Source of the DNA: Clostridiaceae bacterium
GTDB lineage: Bacteria; Bacillota; Clostridia; UBA1212; DUPL01
Length of the DNA stretch: 32,140 nucleotides
Direction: 5' to 3'
NCBI GenBank assembly: GCA_012838385.1
Contig: DUPL01000130.1
Span: forward strand, 1 to 32,140
Shown here: positions 1 through 7,863 of the stretch, in pieces
Position numbering within the stretch: position 1 is the first letter of the stretch
Layout: every line of letters begins with the position of its first letter
The notes under the pieces: generated by a model
Databases searched by the model: none
What the model was told of the DNA's origin: nothing
Seen by the model: only the letters and a program-made list of their open reading frames with translations
Position numbers and translations under genes: made by a program

Positions 1-28
1 TTTCTTACGGAGCTTTTTTGATGCCTTT
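1..28 (-). terminator. Possible terminator arm of the RsgI-like gene, cut by the window edge
   Basis: Directly after the stop codon of the RsgI-like gene the minus strand reads CATCAAAAAAGCTCCGTAAG. An A-run followed by a GC-richer arm is what the first half of a rho-independent hairpin looks like. The second arm and the U-tract would lie outside the window, so this is only a suggestion. Confidence 0.35.
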
Positions 29-1207
29 CTACTTTCCCTTGCAATTATTCTGTTGCTTCTTTCTGGCTTTTTCCAGTTTCTCTTGTGCTTTCTTTAATTC
101 CTCTAGATATTTTTTCATAGCCTTTTCTCTTTTTTCTTCAGCCCGTTTTAAGGCTTCCTCATATTTCTCCTGAGCTTTTTTCTGTTTTTCTTCGCATTTC
201 TTATCGTCATCTTCCCTCTTACCTTCCAGGTCCTTCTTATGTTCCTCAATCAGCTCTTTGATTTCTTCAAGCTGCTTGTCAATCTCGCCCTTCTTGGAAT
301 CTGCCAGTTCTTTAAGTTCGTCAATAGCTTTCTTTGCCTCTTTTTTTATAGCCTCCGCCTGCTTTTTAAGTTCTTCCAGCATACGAAGCGTATCTTCCTT
401 TTCCTCTTCTGTCATGTCCATCAGACTTGCCAATATCTCAGTGATCTGTGTTCGAATCTCATTCACCTTTTCAACAGCTTCCCTGTTTACTTCACCTATC
501 TGCTCCTTGATATCGCAAAGCTCTTCCTTGGTATTTTCTCTCAATTCCTCAAGTTCAGATCTTTTATCGTCAGGGCATGTTTCCTCTATCCTCTCCAGGA
601 TTTCCTCGTCTATGTTCACTTCTTCATTCTCGGCAATCAGTTCCTTTATCCTGCAAATGATATCAGCCACTTTCGCGTCCTTGTACTCCTCTACAGTTGC
701 ACTTGGTTCAAGAACCTGAAGTGTCTTTATGAGCTTCAGTTTTCCTGGTGTAACACCCAGTTCATTTGCCTCTTGTCTTAACGATGGACCACATGCGTTC
801 TTATATACGGCAATTCTAGTGTTCATCTTCTTCTCAGCATCCTCTACCGCTTCACCGCATATACGCTGCAGTCTTTCTGCCTTTTTTTGATTTTTTGATT
901 CAGCAGTTATTGCAACGACTGAAGAACCATCTTCTGCAATATACTCCTTATCAGCCGCAACTTTTAGCAAAGTTGCAACAGCATCTGATACATCAAGATT
1001 GACAACCTTTGCATCTCCGAGCAGTTTCTTCCCATCCTTGTTCACCGCTCTTGCACTTACAACCTTGTTAAAAGCATTGACGCCCAGCTCAACGCTTGGA
1101 TTGATATCAATACTTATGTAGTCAATAGGTTTGCTGTAAACCATATAACTGCCAATACCAAATACGAAGAGCAGTATAATTGCACAACCAAATATTATCT
1201 TTTTCAT
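29..1207 (-). CDS. RsgI-like membrane protein with C-terminal coiled coil, lacking the anti-sigma domain
   Basis: 392 aa. One membrane segment at about residues 4-25 is followed by a domain closely resembling the extracytoplasmic part of RsgI-type anti-sigma factors. Its signature is DYISIDINPSVELGVN at 29-44, then a stretch on new-gene alternation (about 45-190). The Asn36-Pro37 pair matches the site where RsgI-family domains are known to self-cleave. Residues from about 195 to 392 are almost all E, K, D, R, Q and A, predicted long coiled coil or charged helix. A full RsgI has a cytoplasmic N-terminal domain of about 50 residues that binds SigI. Here only three residues precede the membrane segment, and no sigI gene lies beside it. 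The start is supported by GGGGTGA before ATG. The family call is good. The function is unknown: perhaps a surface sensor or spacer that cannot itself hold a sigma factor. Confidence 0.8.
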   Translation of the reverse strand: MKKIIFGCAIILLFVFGIGSYMVYSKPIDYISIDINPSVELGVNAFNKVVSARAVNKDGKKLLGDAKVVNLDVSDAVATLLKVAADKEYIAEDGSSVVAITAESKNQKKAERLQRICGEAVEDAEKKMNTRIAVYKNACGPSLRQEANELGVTPGKLKLIKTLQVLEPSATVEEYKDAKVADIICRIKELIAENEEVNIDEEILERIEETCPDDKRSELEELRENTKEELCDIKEQIGEVNREAVEKVNEIRTQITEILASLMDMTEEEKEDTLRMLEELKKQAEAIKKEAKKAIDELKELADSKKGEIDKQLEEIKELIEEHKKDLEGKREDDDKKCEEKQKKAQEKYEEALKRAEEKREKAMKKYLEELKKAQEKLEKARKKQQNNCKGK

Positions 1208-1244
1208 TCTTTCACCCCTATGTTTTTTGTTTTCAGTAAATACT

Positions 1245-1269
1245 TTCGTAACAAACTTCTAACATTTCA
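1245..1269 (-). promoter_or_regulatory. Possible alternative-sigma (ECF-like) promoter of the RsgI-like gene
   Basis: On the minus strand TGAAAT (1264-1269) and CGAA (1245-1248) are 15 bases apart, about 40 bases upstream of the ATG. This resembles the general TGAAAC / CGTA-type pattern of ECF sigma promoters, and CGAA also occurs in SigI-type promoters. No good sigma-A pair was found in this gap. The motifs are short, so this is a weak call. Confidence 0.25.
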
Positions 1270-1278
1270 GGGTAAAGC

Positions 1279-1320
1279 AAAAAAGAAACAGAGCGCAGAA
1301 TTGCATTCTGTTTCTTTTTT
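1279..1320 (-). terminator. Rho-independent terminator after the SGNH hydrolase
   Basis: A 14-bp stem joins 1279-1292 (AAAAAAGAAACAGA) and 1307-1320 (TCTGTTTCTTTTTT). The 14-base loop can itself form a small GCA/TGC stem. On the minus strand the hairpin ends in a run of U. It lies about 70 bases past the stop of the SGNH gene and separates it from the RsgI-like gene. Confidence 0.85.
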
Positions 1321-1388
1321 CGTATTTGGCTTGACTTCCTGAGTTAAAAGATTCTTGCTCCAGTCTAAGTAAAATGTACAACAAAAAG

Positions 1389-2180
1389 CTATTTACTAAA
1401 GCTATAAGGGGTGCCTATGAAAGGAACCTCATAGAAGCCTTCCGGATTGTTGCGGATAATGTAGTCAATGTAGGAAGCAACCATTCTGGAAACAAGCAGA
1501 TAACCAGCAGGATTAAGATGGCCTCCCAAATAGAAATTACGCCTGAATTCAGCATCTATCACAGGACCGTATTGAGCAAAATCAATCACATAGGTGTTAT
1601 CAAAACGCTCTGCAATGTCATGAAGAAGTTGTGCATGCGCCTGAACAATTTTGTTGTGCTCTTCACTGTCCTCTCGTATCATTGTTACAAGAAAGAAACG
1701 AGCCTTGGGCTGCAGAGCCTGCATTCTTTGAATTATTTGCGCATACCATCCGGCAAAAGTTTCTTCATTGTTTTTTGTGTAGTCTTCATAGTTGATATCT
1801 TCTATGGAACCTACAGGCATCTTAAGCCCTACAAGATCATTAATGCCTAGAGCAATAATATAGCATTGGCAGAGCTTGTCCGTATCCCAGAAATTGTTTG
1901 CATCTGCAAAGGTTTTGCAGTACTCAATGGCAGTCATGCCACCACGAGAGAAATTAAGAACCTTTGCACCAACAAGGCGTCCCAAATACTGTCCCCATGA
2001 GTATTCGAACATATCGTGATATTCCTTGTTGCTATTATCATCAATTGATTCAAATTCTCCAGAAGACATGCTGTCTCCAATACAACAAATGGTACGGAAA
2101 ATACCTGTAAAACCTCCATCCGCAGGCATTCTTTCAAGTGGTTTTTCGTCACTACTTGCATAGTAATCTTTGATATTCAT
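1389..2180 (-). CDS. SGNH/GDSL-type hydrolase (esterase or lipase-like)
   Basis: 263 aa, with no signal peptide. The SGNH blocks are present in order: block I CIGDSMSSGE with the nucleophile Ser37; block II Gly80/Gly81 in FSRGGMTA; block III GIND with Asn114; block V HLNPAGY with His221. The fold hydrolyses esters, typically acetyl groups on carbohydrates or acyl groups on lipids; the substrate cannot be read from the sequence. The HLNPAGY form and the length fit the single-domain cytoplasmic SGNH proteins common in Clostridia. The start is the ATG at 2180, with a GAAAGGA site about 13 bases upstream, which is rather far. The gene sits 56 bases after the NERD gene on the same strand and may share its transcript. 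It ends in its own terminator. Confidence 0.85.
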   Translation of the reverse strand: MNIKDYYASSDEKPLERMPADGGFTGIFRTICCIGDSMSSGEFESIDDNSNKEYHDMFEYSWGQYLGRLVGAKVLNFSRGGMTAIEYCKTFADANNFWDTDKLCQCYIIALGINDLVGLKMPVGSIEDINYEDYTKNNEETFAGWYAQIIQRMQALQPKARFFLVTMIREDSEEHNKIVQAHAQLLHDIAERFDNTYVIDFAQYGPVIDAEFRRNFYLGGHLNPAGYLLVSRMVASYIDYIIRNNPEGFYEVPFIGTPYSFSK

Positions 2181-2236
2181 TTTGCTAATTCCATCCTTTC
2201 AAAGCAATCTGATACGCTCAGATTCTACTACTTCAA

Positions 2237-2995
2237 TTATTGTCCGTCAACTCTATTCGCAAGTTGTTTTGTGAATCTGCATTTTGGGTAATTGCCACAC
2301 CCCAAAAACTTACCGTGTTTTCCCTGTTTAACTGACAGAAATCCTGTGTTGCACCTAGGACACTTGTCACCCGCAGAAGCATATTTAATGAGTGTTTTCT
2401 TGTAGTTTACATTTTCTATATGCTCCTTGGAAGAGATTGAAAATTGCTCATTCCCATGCTGCAACAAAGCCAGAATCTCCATCATCTCCTGAATACTCAT
2501 AACTTTGCTTTTGAACTTTCGTATCACTGACTTAACCTGGTTGAAATACACAACATTTTGTCTAGTCTTTACTTTCAATCTGCAATCCTTTGAGAAAGCA
2601 ATTATCGGGATTATGGGGATATTAGGATAATTTGAAAGTCTTGATTCAATGGCTTTTACATGAGCATAATTCTGGTGAATGGGATTCATAAATTTGTACT
2701 TGTTTTTGTAAAGAGTCTGGGTCCATTCCCTGGACTGGTCATTCCCATAAATCCAACCTTTATAGTTCTTGGTTTCAATAACAAATATCCCATATGGAGA
2801 TACCACTATATGGTCTATTTGCGTTGTTCCAGTTTCCGTTGGTAGAATAACATTATTGACAACCTGATATTCTTCCGGCAAGAGGAGTTTCAACCGCAAG
2901 TTTACAGATGTTTCTCCCAGCCAACCTCTAACATGGGGCCTGATTAATTCAGCGATAGAATCAATTAAAGATTTACGTTTCCTTGTACGAGACAT
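2237..2995 (-). CDS. NERD-domain protein with topoisomerase-type zinc ribbon
   Basis: 252 aa. Residues about 24-135 form a nuclease-related domain (NERD), with QIDHIVV (Asp61) and ETKNYKG (Glu74, Lys76). These give a D...ExK arrangement as in restriction-endonuclease-like folds. The C-terminus carries a zinc ribbon with Cys212, Cys215, Cys233 and Cys239 in the CPRC...GCGNYPKC form, as in the tail of DNA topoisomerase I. The combination suggests a DNA-binding nuclease or DNA-processing protein, but NERD proteins are poorly characterised. No toxin, restriction or helicase partner sits beside it, so I do not call it a defence gene. The ATG at 2995 has a clear AAAGGAG ribosome-binding site. The family call is firm and the role unknown. 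Confidence 0.87.
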   Translation of the reverse strand: MSRTRKRKSLIDSIAELIRPHVRGWLGETSVNLRLKLLLPEEYQVVNNVILPTETGTTQIDHIVVSPYGIFVIETKNYKGWIYGNDQSREWTQTLYKNKYKFMNPIHQNYAHVKAIESRLSNYPNIPIIPIIAFSKDCRLKVKTRQNVVYFNQVKSVIRKFKSKVMSIQEMMEILALLQHGNEQFSISSKEHIENVNYKKTLIKYASAGDKCPRCNTGFLSVKQGKHGKFLGCGNYPKCRFTKQLANRVDGQ

Positions 2996-3181
2996 TATTA
3001 AAAACTCCTTTCATGGCATTATCCTTCTGTGGGATACTTGCTCCTCTACCATCACCACAATGTTGTCAATGTGACATCCAGACAATGCTGCAAAACAATA
3101 TAGTAATATATAGATTAGGTTTAATTGCAAATTTCACTCTCTTATACGTTCAATTTAAAGCATGACTATATTCTATTACCT

Positions 3182-3227
3182 TTTTATCTTTACATGCTTA
3201 CTCTTGTCAAGTTTGTTAACTTGTCAA
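3182..3227 (-). promoter_or_regulatory. Dyad with two TTGACA boxes upstream of the NERD gene
   Basis: 3204-3213 and 3218-3227 form an inverted repeat (TTGTCAAGTT, loop TGTT, AACTTGTCAA) with one T-T mismatch. On the minus strand both arms carry TTGACA. The left-hand TTGACA has only a weak -10 match, ATAAAA at 3182-3187, 17 bases away. It could be an operator-promoter for the NERD gene, 190 bases downstream. Read on the plus strand the hairpin is followed by AGTTTTT, but no plus-strand gene ends here. The rest of 2996-3284 shows nothing I recognise. Confidence 0.35.
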
Positions 3228-3284
3228 AGTTTTTCATCTCTCTTTAAATATTTGCCATTTCTTTTATCTTGCGCATTACCTTTA

Positions 3285-4271
3285 TCAATGTAAGTTTCTC
3301 CTTAGTTTAAACCGCATAAAACTATGATAATCAGGACTGATACCGTAATTATCATACGAAAGCAGCAATGCTCCAGCAACAGGCTCATACTCGGATTGAA
3401 AAAGTATCAAATTATCAAGATCAGAAAGATATTCTCTAATAACTTTTTCAAGAACGAAACCTTTACCTTTGAATGAACCTCCATTCATTACAAAATGTAC
3501 TTCCCTGTTCTCCCATCCCAGCTCTCTTATTCCTTCACGTATACAATCAGCAAAACCCTTGCCCGTCTGGTTTACAAAATCCTCTGCAACTCTATCCTTT
3601 AATAACATGGCTTCATATACAAAAGGCACAAAATGTTGATAAGGAAGTGCATTAACATCCCACCCATTATTTGTCTTTTTCAACGCTTCAGCTATAGTCG
3701 GGGTTTGTGCAAACTCGCATATTCTCTCTGAAAGTATTGTTGGCTCAATCAAATACTGTGCAGACATGCATGCATGTAAAAAAGCACGATAACCAAGTCC
3801 TAGTGCAGCTTGATAATTAATTCGTCCTGACAAATTAAACGCTTTTCCATTTTCGTCGAATAACCATATACCTGCACCAGTCCCTACTCCCAACACCCCG
3901 CTGGGCAATCTATTCGTCCCTGCTCTCCAGGCTCCATACATATCATTGTATACTTTTATATTTTCAATAGATGTCCTTAACCTTAAGTTGTCTTCATAAT
4001 ATTTTTTGATATCATCACTGTCTACAGTAGCCATGCAGGCAGTCAAGGCATAAACATCAGGCATTTCAATTCCATTTCTTTGTAGCAGGTCTTTCAGATA
4101 ATCCACTTGCTGTCCCAAATATCTAACTGCAAACTCAGAACTATCCTTGATGTCTTGAATAAATGCACTGTATCCAAAACCACTGAGTTTATCTACAATT
4201 AATCCATTTTCGTCTCCTAAAAGAATTTCGGTTTTTGAACCACCTTGATCAACGCCCACAAAATATCTCAT
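3285..4271 (-). CDS. N-acetylglucosamine kinase-like protein (BadF/BadG/BcrA/BcrD ATPase family)
   Basis: 328 aa, cytoplasmic. The N-terminus FVGVDQGGSKTEILLGDENG (residues 4-23) is the phosphate-1 loop of the actin-like ATPase fold. A second glycine-rich loop, GVLGVGTGAGIWLF, follows at about 125-138, and GGSFKGKG near residue 265 is the adenosine-side motif. The length and motifs match the eukaryote-like GlcNAc/glucosamine kinase branch of the BadF family. Expected reaction: ATP-dependent phosphorylation of GlcNAc or a related amino sugar. The gene is divergent from a cytoplasmic GH20 hexosaminidase whose product would be its substrate, which supports the call. The ATG at 4271 follows GGGAG. 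The exact sugar is inferred. Confidence 0.8.
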   Translation of the reverse strand: MRYFVGVDQGGSKTEILLGDENGLIVDKLSGFGYSAFIQDIKDSSEFAVRYLGQQVDYLKDLLQRNGIEMPDVYALTACMATVDSDDIKKYYEDNLRLRTSIENIKVYNDMYGAWRAGTNRLPSGVLGVGTGAGIWLFDENGKAFNLSGRINYQAALGLGYRAFLHACMSAQYLIEPTILSERICEFAQTPTIAEALKKTNNGWDVNALPYQHFVPFVYEAMLLKDRVAEDFVNQTGKGFADCIREGIRELGWENREVHFVMNGGSFKGKGFVLEKVIREYLSDLDNLILFQSEYEPVAGALLLSYDNYGISPDYHSFMRFKLRRNLH

Positions 4272-4383
4272 ATGTATCTCCCACTCGTATCTTCATTTTC
4301 TCAATTGTACTTTCCCACCCACCATCTGTCAATAAATAACAGAGTAAAATTAACTATAGAAACAGCTATATTAGCTAGATGCG

Positions 4384-4412
4384 TTGTATTCAAAAACATG
4401 GTGATGTATAAT
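4384..4412 (+). promoter_or_regulatory. Sigma-A promoter of the cytoplasmic GH20 gene
   Basis: TTGTAT (4384-4389) and TATAAT (4407-4412) are separated by 17 bases. The transcript should begin near 4419, just before the AAAGGAG at about 4425-4431. This places the translation start at 4437 and excludes the longer open frame that runs upstream to 4245. Confidence 0.75.
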
Positions 4413-4436
4413 ATGAACAAAATTAAAGGAGTAGTC

Positions 4437-6029
4437 ATGGGAAGATTTAAACATTTTTCTGTACTAATTGAATGCTCGGCGGGCAACACACCAAAAGTTG
4501 ATACAATAAAGCATTTTATACGCATGCTCTCCCGCATGGGGTACAATGAGCTTTATCTAGGCTGCACAGATGCATATAAAATGGAGGGTGAACCCTACTT
4601 CAACTATAAACGAGGGGGCTATACTACAGAAGACTTTCAGGAGATGGATGCATGTGCAAAGGAAAACGGTATCGAACTCATAGCCAGCATACAAACTCTT
4701 GGCCATTTGCATTTTCTGCAGCGTCATGAATCTTATAGGGATTTGATGGATAATGACCACGTCCTGCTGGTGGGAGATGAACGTGTATACAAACTAATTG
4801 ACAAAATGTTTGCTACCATTTCAAAAGGACTATCCACTAAGCGCATTCACATAGGATATGACGAGTGTTGGGGCTTGGGTCTTGGCAACTATCTCAAAAA
4901 GAATCCGCCTGCAGACAAGAAAGAGCTTCTACTTCGTCATCTCTCCAAGGTGACTAACATTGCCTCCAAATACGGATACACTTGCGAAGTTTGGCATGAT
5001 ATGCTGACAGAAACCTTGAATACCAAAGTTACCGCAGAACAAGTCAGAAATGCACTTCCAGAAAACACGACAATGTTCTATTGGAACTACTTTGAAGGCG
5101 ATGTTCATGTGCTTAGATCCGGACTAGATAATATGTTTAAATATACTGATAAAGTTGGATACGCAGGCAGCGTCTTCAAATGCGGCTCAATGGCACCAAT
5201 GAATACTTTCAGCCTGTCAAGACTGCTTACCCAGATGCGCGTGGCAGAAGAAAAAGGACTTGACCATTTTATGATTACACTTTGGTCTGACAATGGTGCA
5301 TGGGTCAACAATTATACAGTACTGCCGGCACTTTATGCATGTGCAGAGTTCAACATTGGACGTTGGGACGGCACAGGCGAATTGGACAAAGCAAGGTTTA
5401 AAGATATTACAGGGGCAGACTATGATGACATGCTCTCACTTGATTACCTTGATGACCCGTATAAAAAGAAACTGACAAACACTCACGCCAATCTCACCTT
5501 TCTCATATTCTTTGCCGACCTGTTAAATGGTGGATGGGATTTGTTGTACGACAAGGATATGCCAAAGACTTATGAAGACTTGGCTAACCATTATCAAAGA
5601 TTAGCCTGCGGAGATTACTCCCATGTTTTCAAATGTGCAGAAAAACTAGCCCGGGTTCTAAGCATTAAGTGCCTTTTAGGACTAACTATTAGAAATGCAT
5701 ACAAAGCAAATGACACCAAAACACTGAAGGAATCAGTGGAAAGGTTGAAAGAACTCGAAAACGCTATAATTGAATTTTCAAAAGCATATGCTGATATGTG
5801 GCTTCACGATTCTATGCCGTATGGTCTTGAAGTATGCCAGACGTTAATAGGAGGCCAGATGCTTAGAACTTCTTATGTCAAACAAGTTATAGAAGCATAT
5901 CTTGAAAGCGGACGACCCATACCAGAACTGGCATGTGAAACAATAGTGCCAGATTTGCCACCTGGCACCACACAAGACTCCTGTTGGATTGCAGACTGGA
6001 AGTTATTGATAAGCAACTGTGGGTTTTAG
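4437..6029 (+). CDS. GH20-family beta-N-acetylhexosaminidase, cytoplasmic
   Basis: 530 aa from the ATG at 4437 (AAAGGAG seven bases upstream; the promoter at 4384-4412 rules out earlier starts). The first ~250 residues read as a GH20 barrel: MLSRMGYNELYLG (30-42), QTLGHLHFL (86-94) and RIHIGYDECWG (136-146), whose Asp142-Glu143 pair is the usual polarising/acid dyad of GH20. The family uses substrate-assisted catalysis to release terminal GlcNAc or GalNAc. There is no signal peptide and no N-terminal GH20b domain, so the protein should act on small oligosaccharides inside the cell. The C-terminal 250 residues are helical and not assigned. The gene is divergent from a GlcNAc-kinase-like gene. 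It ends directly against the stop codon of the convergent M3 peptidase. Confidence 0.8.
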   Translation: MGRFKHFSVLIECSAGNTPKVDTIKHFIRMLSRMGYNELYLGCTDAYKMEGEPYFNYKRGGYTTEDFQEMDACAKENGIELIASIQTLGHLHFLQRHESYRDLMDNDHVLLVGDERVYKLIDKMFATISKGLSTKRIHIGYDECWGLGLGNYLKKNPPADKKELLLRHLSKVTNIASKYGYTCEVWHDMLTETLNTKVTAEQVRNALPENTTMFYWNYFEGDVHVLRSGLDNMFKYTDKVGYAGSVFKCGSMAPMNTFSLSRLLTQMRVAEEKGLDHFMITLWSDNGAWVNNYTVLPALYACAEFNIGRWDGTGELDKARFKDITGADYDDMLSLDYLDDPYKKKLTNTHANLTFLIFFADLLNGGWDLLYDKDMPKTYEDLANHYQRLACGDYSHVFKCAEKLARVLSIKCLLGLTIRNAYKANDTKTLKESVERLKELENAIIEFSKAYADMWLHDSMPYGLEVCQTLIGGQMLRTSYVKQVIEAYLESGRPIPELACETIVPDLPPGTTQDSCWIADWKLLISNCGF

Positions 6030-7796
6030 TCATGCAGCAGCTTCTTCAGGATAAAAGAAATTCTCCAATAATGAAGAAACCTTAGCTATACGCCCCTCGG
6101 CAAAGGGGCTTTCCAAACCTGCCTTTTCTACGCTTTCCAAATAACTCAAGCTCCAGTCACTATTCATCAAGTCCAAATAGTAGTCTACACCGCTACCCTT
6201 TTTGGCCAATTCATGCTCATATATCTGTATTGCTGCATCGTTTGAAATGCAGTAGCCGATGACGTAAAAAGGCAGTTCGTAAAAATGAATTATATCAACC
6301 CATTGAAGCGAATAGTAGTCTTTCCATTCATCATCATATAATCCAAAACTTACAGCGCACTGGTTGGCTATACTATTTATATTCTCAAGAGTAACATCAT
6401 TCTCTCTGAGACTATAGACCCTCTCTTCAAATTCGTTATAGTATCCCTGGTATATGTATAAATCAAGGGTTTTTAAAAACTGCATCAACGAGAGAATACT
6501 AACTTCTTCTTCCGAGCAATTGTTTAAGTAATTTAGAATCAGATATCCCATGCTTTGGGATGCCACCTCAGCATCCTCAATACTGACAGTATAGTCATAA
6601 TTTAAATATGAGTCGACAAAATGGCCAAACTCATGTGCAAAAATCAATACATCATACGCATTTCCTTCCAGATTCATCAGGATAAACGGTGCGTCATATG
6701 CTCTCAAATACGTCTGGAATGACCCGGGTGCTTTGTTTGGAGATGCGGATATGTCATATAACTCGTACTTCTCCATAAAGCTGAAGATCTTACCAGTTTT
6801 AGTCGACATGTCTACTGCTGCTTTTTTTACAATCTCAAAAACACGCTTCTCATCCATGTTTGGTACTTCCTCAAAGATATAGAAAAGTTCATCTTGTTTT
6901 ACCTTTTTATATAATGGAACCAATTCATTTTTAACATCCTGCATGAACAAACTTGCCTGCTCGGCAGTATAGTCCCGGCCAAAATATTCATAAGCATAAT
7001 CCATATATGATTCGTACCCAAGTTCTTGCGCAATTCTCAGGCGAGTCTTCACAAGGTCAACATATATTTCACCCAGGATGTCATTGTATTTTTCATAATA
7101 CATGGTCATCAAGGCATCAAATTCTTCTTCCTCCAAATCCATCTGCAGTATGGTTTCAATGGTTTCTTCCTTGCCATTGTAGTTAATTGTTGCACTGCTC
7201 ACTGCCTCTATGTACTCATTAACAAGGCGAGACTCCTCTTGCAGAAGTTTGACAAAATTATCACTGTAAATACTTCCATCTTTATATGAATCAAAAAACC
7301 CTTCCCCGAAATACTCCAGTTCAAACCTCTCTGCATGACTGCTCTCACTACAGGAAATAAACATTTCTTCGAGTTTTTGTTGAAATATGGGGGTAACCTC
7401 TCCAAAGAACTCCACCTCTTCCTTGAAGAAATCATCAGTAGTATCGCTTTTATGCTTGACATAAGCCAAAGCTGACATAGTATAGAAATTTTCATAATCC
7501 TTTTCCAAAGACTTAACTGCTTTAAGCTTCTTATAAAATGTCGCTTTGCTGTTCACTACTTCAATTATCTCATCAATCTTGTCAAAAATTTTATCCGTGT
7601 CAGGTCTTTGATATACCATTTCATTGTATGATATGGTGCGTCTTGTATAAAACAAGTCCAGTGAACTTATGAACTCGACAACAGCATAAAAACCCACCAA
7701 TCCAATTGCTACAGCGGCAATGATTAAAATAATTCTGTTACGCTTCTTTGCCGCATCTGAATAATTGCTTGCTTCATTCGTTTGAAAATAATCCAT
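6030..7796 (-). CDS. Membrane-anchored M3-family (oligoendopeptidase F-like) zinc metallopeptidase
   Basis: 588 aa from the ATG at 7796, chosen because GAGGT lies six bases upstream; a GTG four codons earlier overlaps that site. A hydrophobic segment at about residues 22-46 anchors the protein, with the body predicted outside. The zinc motif is HEFGH at 388-392, followed by a glutamate-containing segment (EDAEVASQS, about 407-415) that should supply the third ligand, as in M3 peptidases. The general layout is that of the M3 / PepF family, but PepF enzymes are normally soluble and cytoplasmic, so the anchor is unusual. Likely role: trimming short peptides at the cell surface. Its stop codon abuts the stop of the convergent GH20 gene with no base between. 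Confidence 0.83.
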   Translation of the reverse strand: MDYFQTNEASNYSDAAKKRNRIILIIAAVAIGLVGFYAVVEFISSLDLFYTRRTISYNEMVYQRPDTDKIFDKIDEIIEVVNSKATFYKKLKAVKSLEKDYENFYTMSALAYVKHKSDTTDDFFKEEVEFFGEVTPIFQQKLEEMFISCSESSHAERFELEYFGEGFFDSYKDGSIYSDNFVKLLQEESRLVNEYIEAVSSATINYNGKEETIETILQMDLEEEEFDALMTMYYEKYNDILGEIYVDLVKTRLRIAQELGYESYMDYAYEYFGRDYTAEQASLFMQDVKNELVPLYKKVKQDELFYIFEEVPNMDEKRVFEIVKKAAVDMSTKTGKIFSFMEKYELYDISASPNKAPGSFQTYLRAYDAPFILMNLEGNAYDVLIFAHEFGHFVDSYLNYDYTVSIEDAEVASQSMGYLILNYLNNCSEEEVSILSLMQFLKTLDLYIYQGYYNEFEERVYSLRENDVTLENINSIANQCAVSFGLYDDEWKDYYSLQWVDIIHFYELPFYVIGYCISNDAAIQIYEHELAKKGSGVDYYLDLMNSDWSLSYLESVEKAGLESPFAEGRIAKVSSLLENFFYPEEAAA

Positions 7797-7828
7797 TATG
7801 TACCTCACGAAATTTAATTACCGTGTCA

Positions 7829-7857
7829 ATAATATCACGTCATAAACCAATTGTCAA
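7829..7857 (-). promoter_or_regulatory. Sigma-A promoter of the M3 peptidase
   Basis: On the minus strand TTGACA (7852-7857) and TATTAT (7829-7834) are exactly 17 bases apart. The start of transcription would be near 7822, 26 bases before the ATG. The gene therefore need not depend on the upstream phosphatase transcript. Confidence 0.8.
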
Positions 7858-7863
7858 AATCTT

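Noticed and set aside
239-781. Long plus-strand open frames opposite the RsgI-like gene (also 258-719)
   Set aside because: They are the complement of an E/K-rich coiled-coil region, which gives long Phe/Leu/Ser-rich frames by composition. No ribosome-binding site, and the minus-strand protein has clear family features.
2237-2995. NERD protein as part of an anti-phage defence system
   Set aside because: No restriction, helicase, toxin-antitoxin or CRISPR gene is adjacent; neighbours are an SGNH hydrolase and a sugar kinase.
4245-4436. 64-residue N-terminal extension of the cytoplasmic GH20
   Set aside because: A sigma-A promoter and the AAAGGAG site lie inside this stretch, and its residues do not resemble a signal peptide or a GH20 domain.
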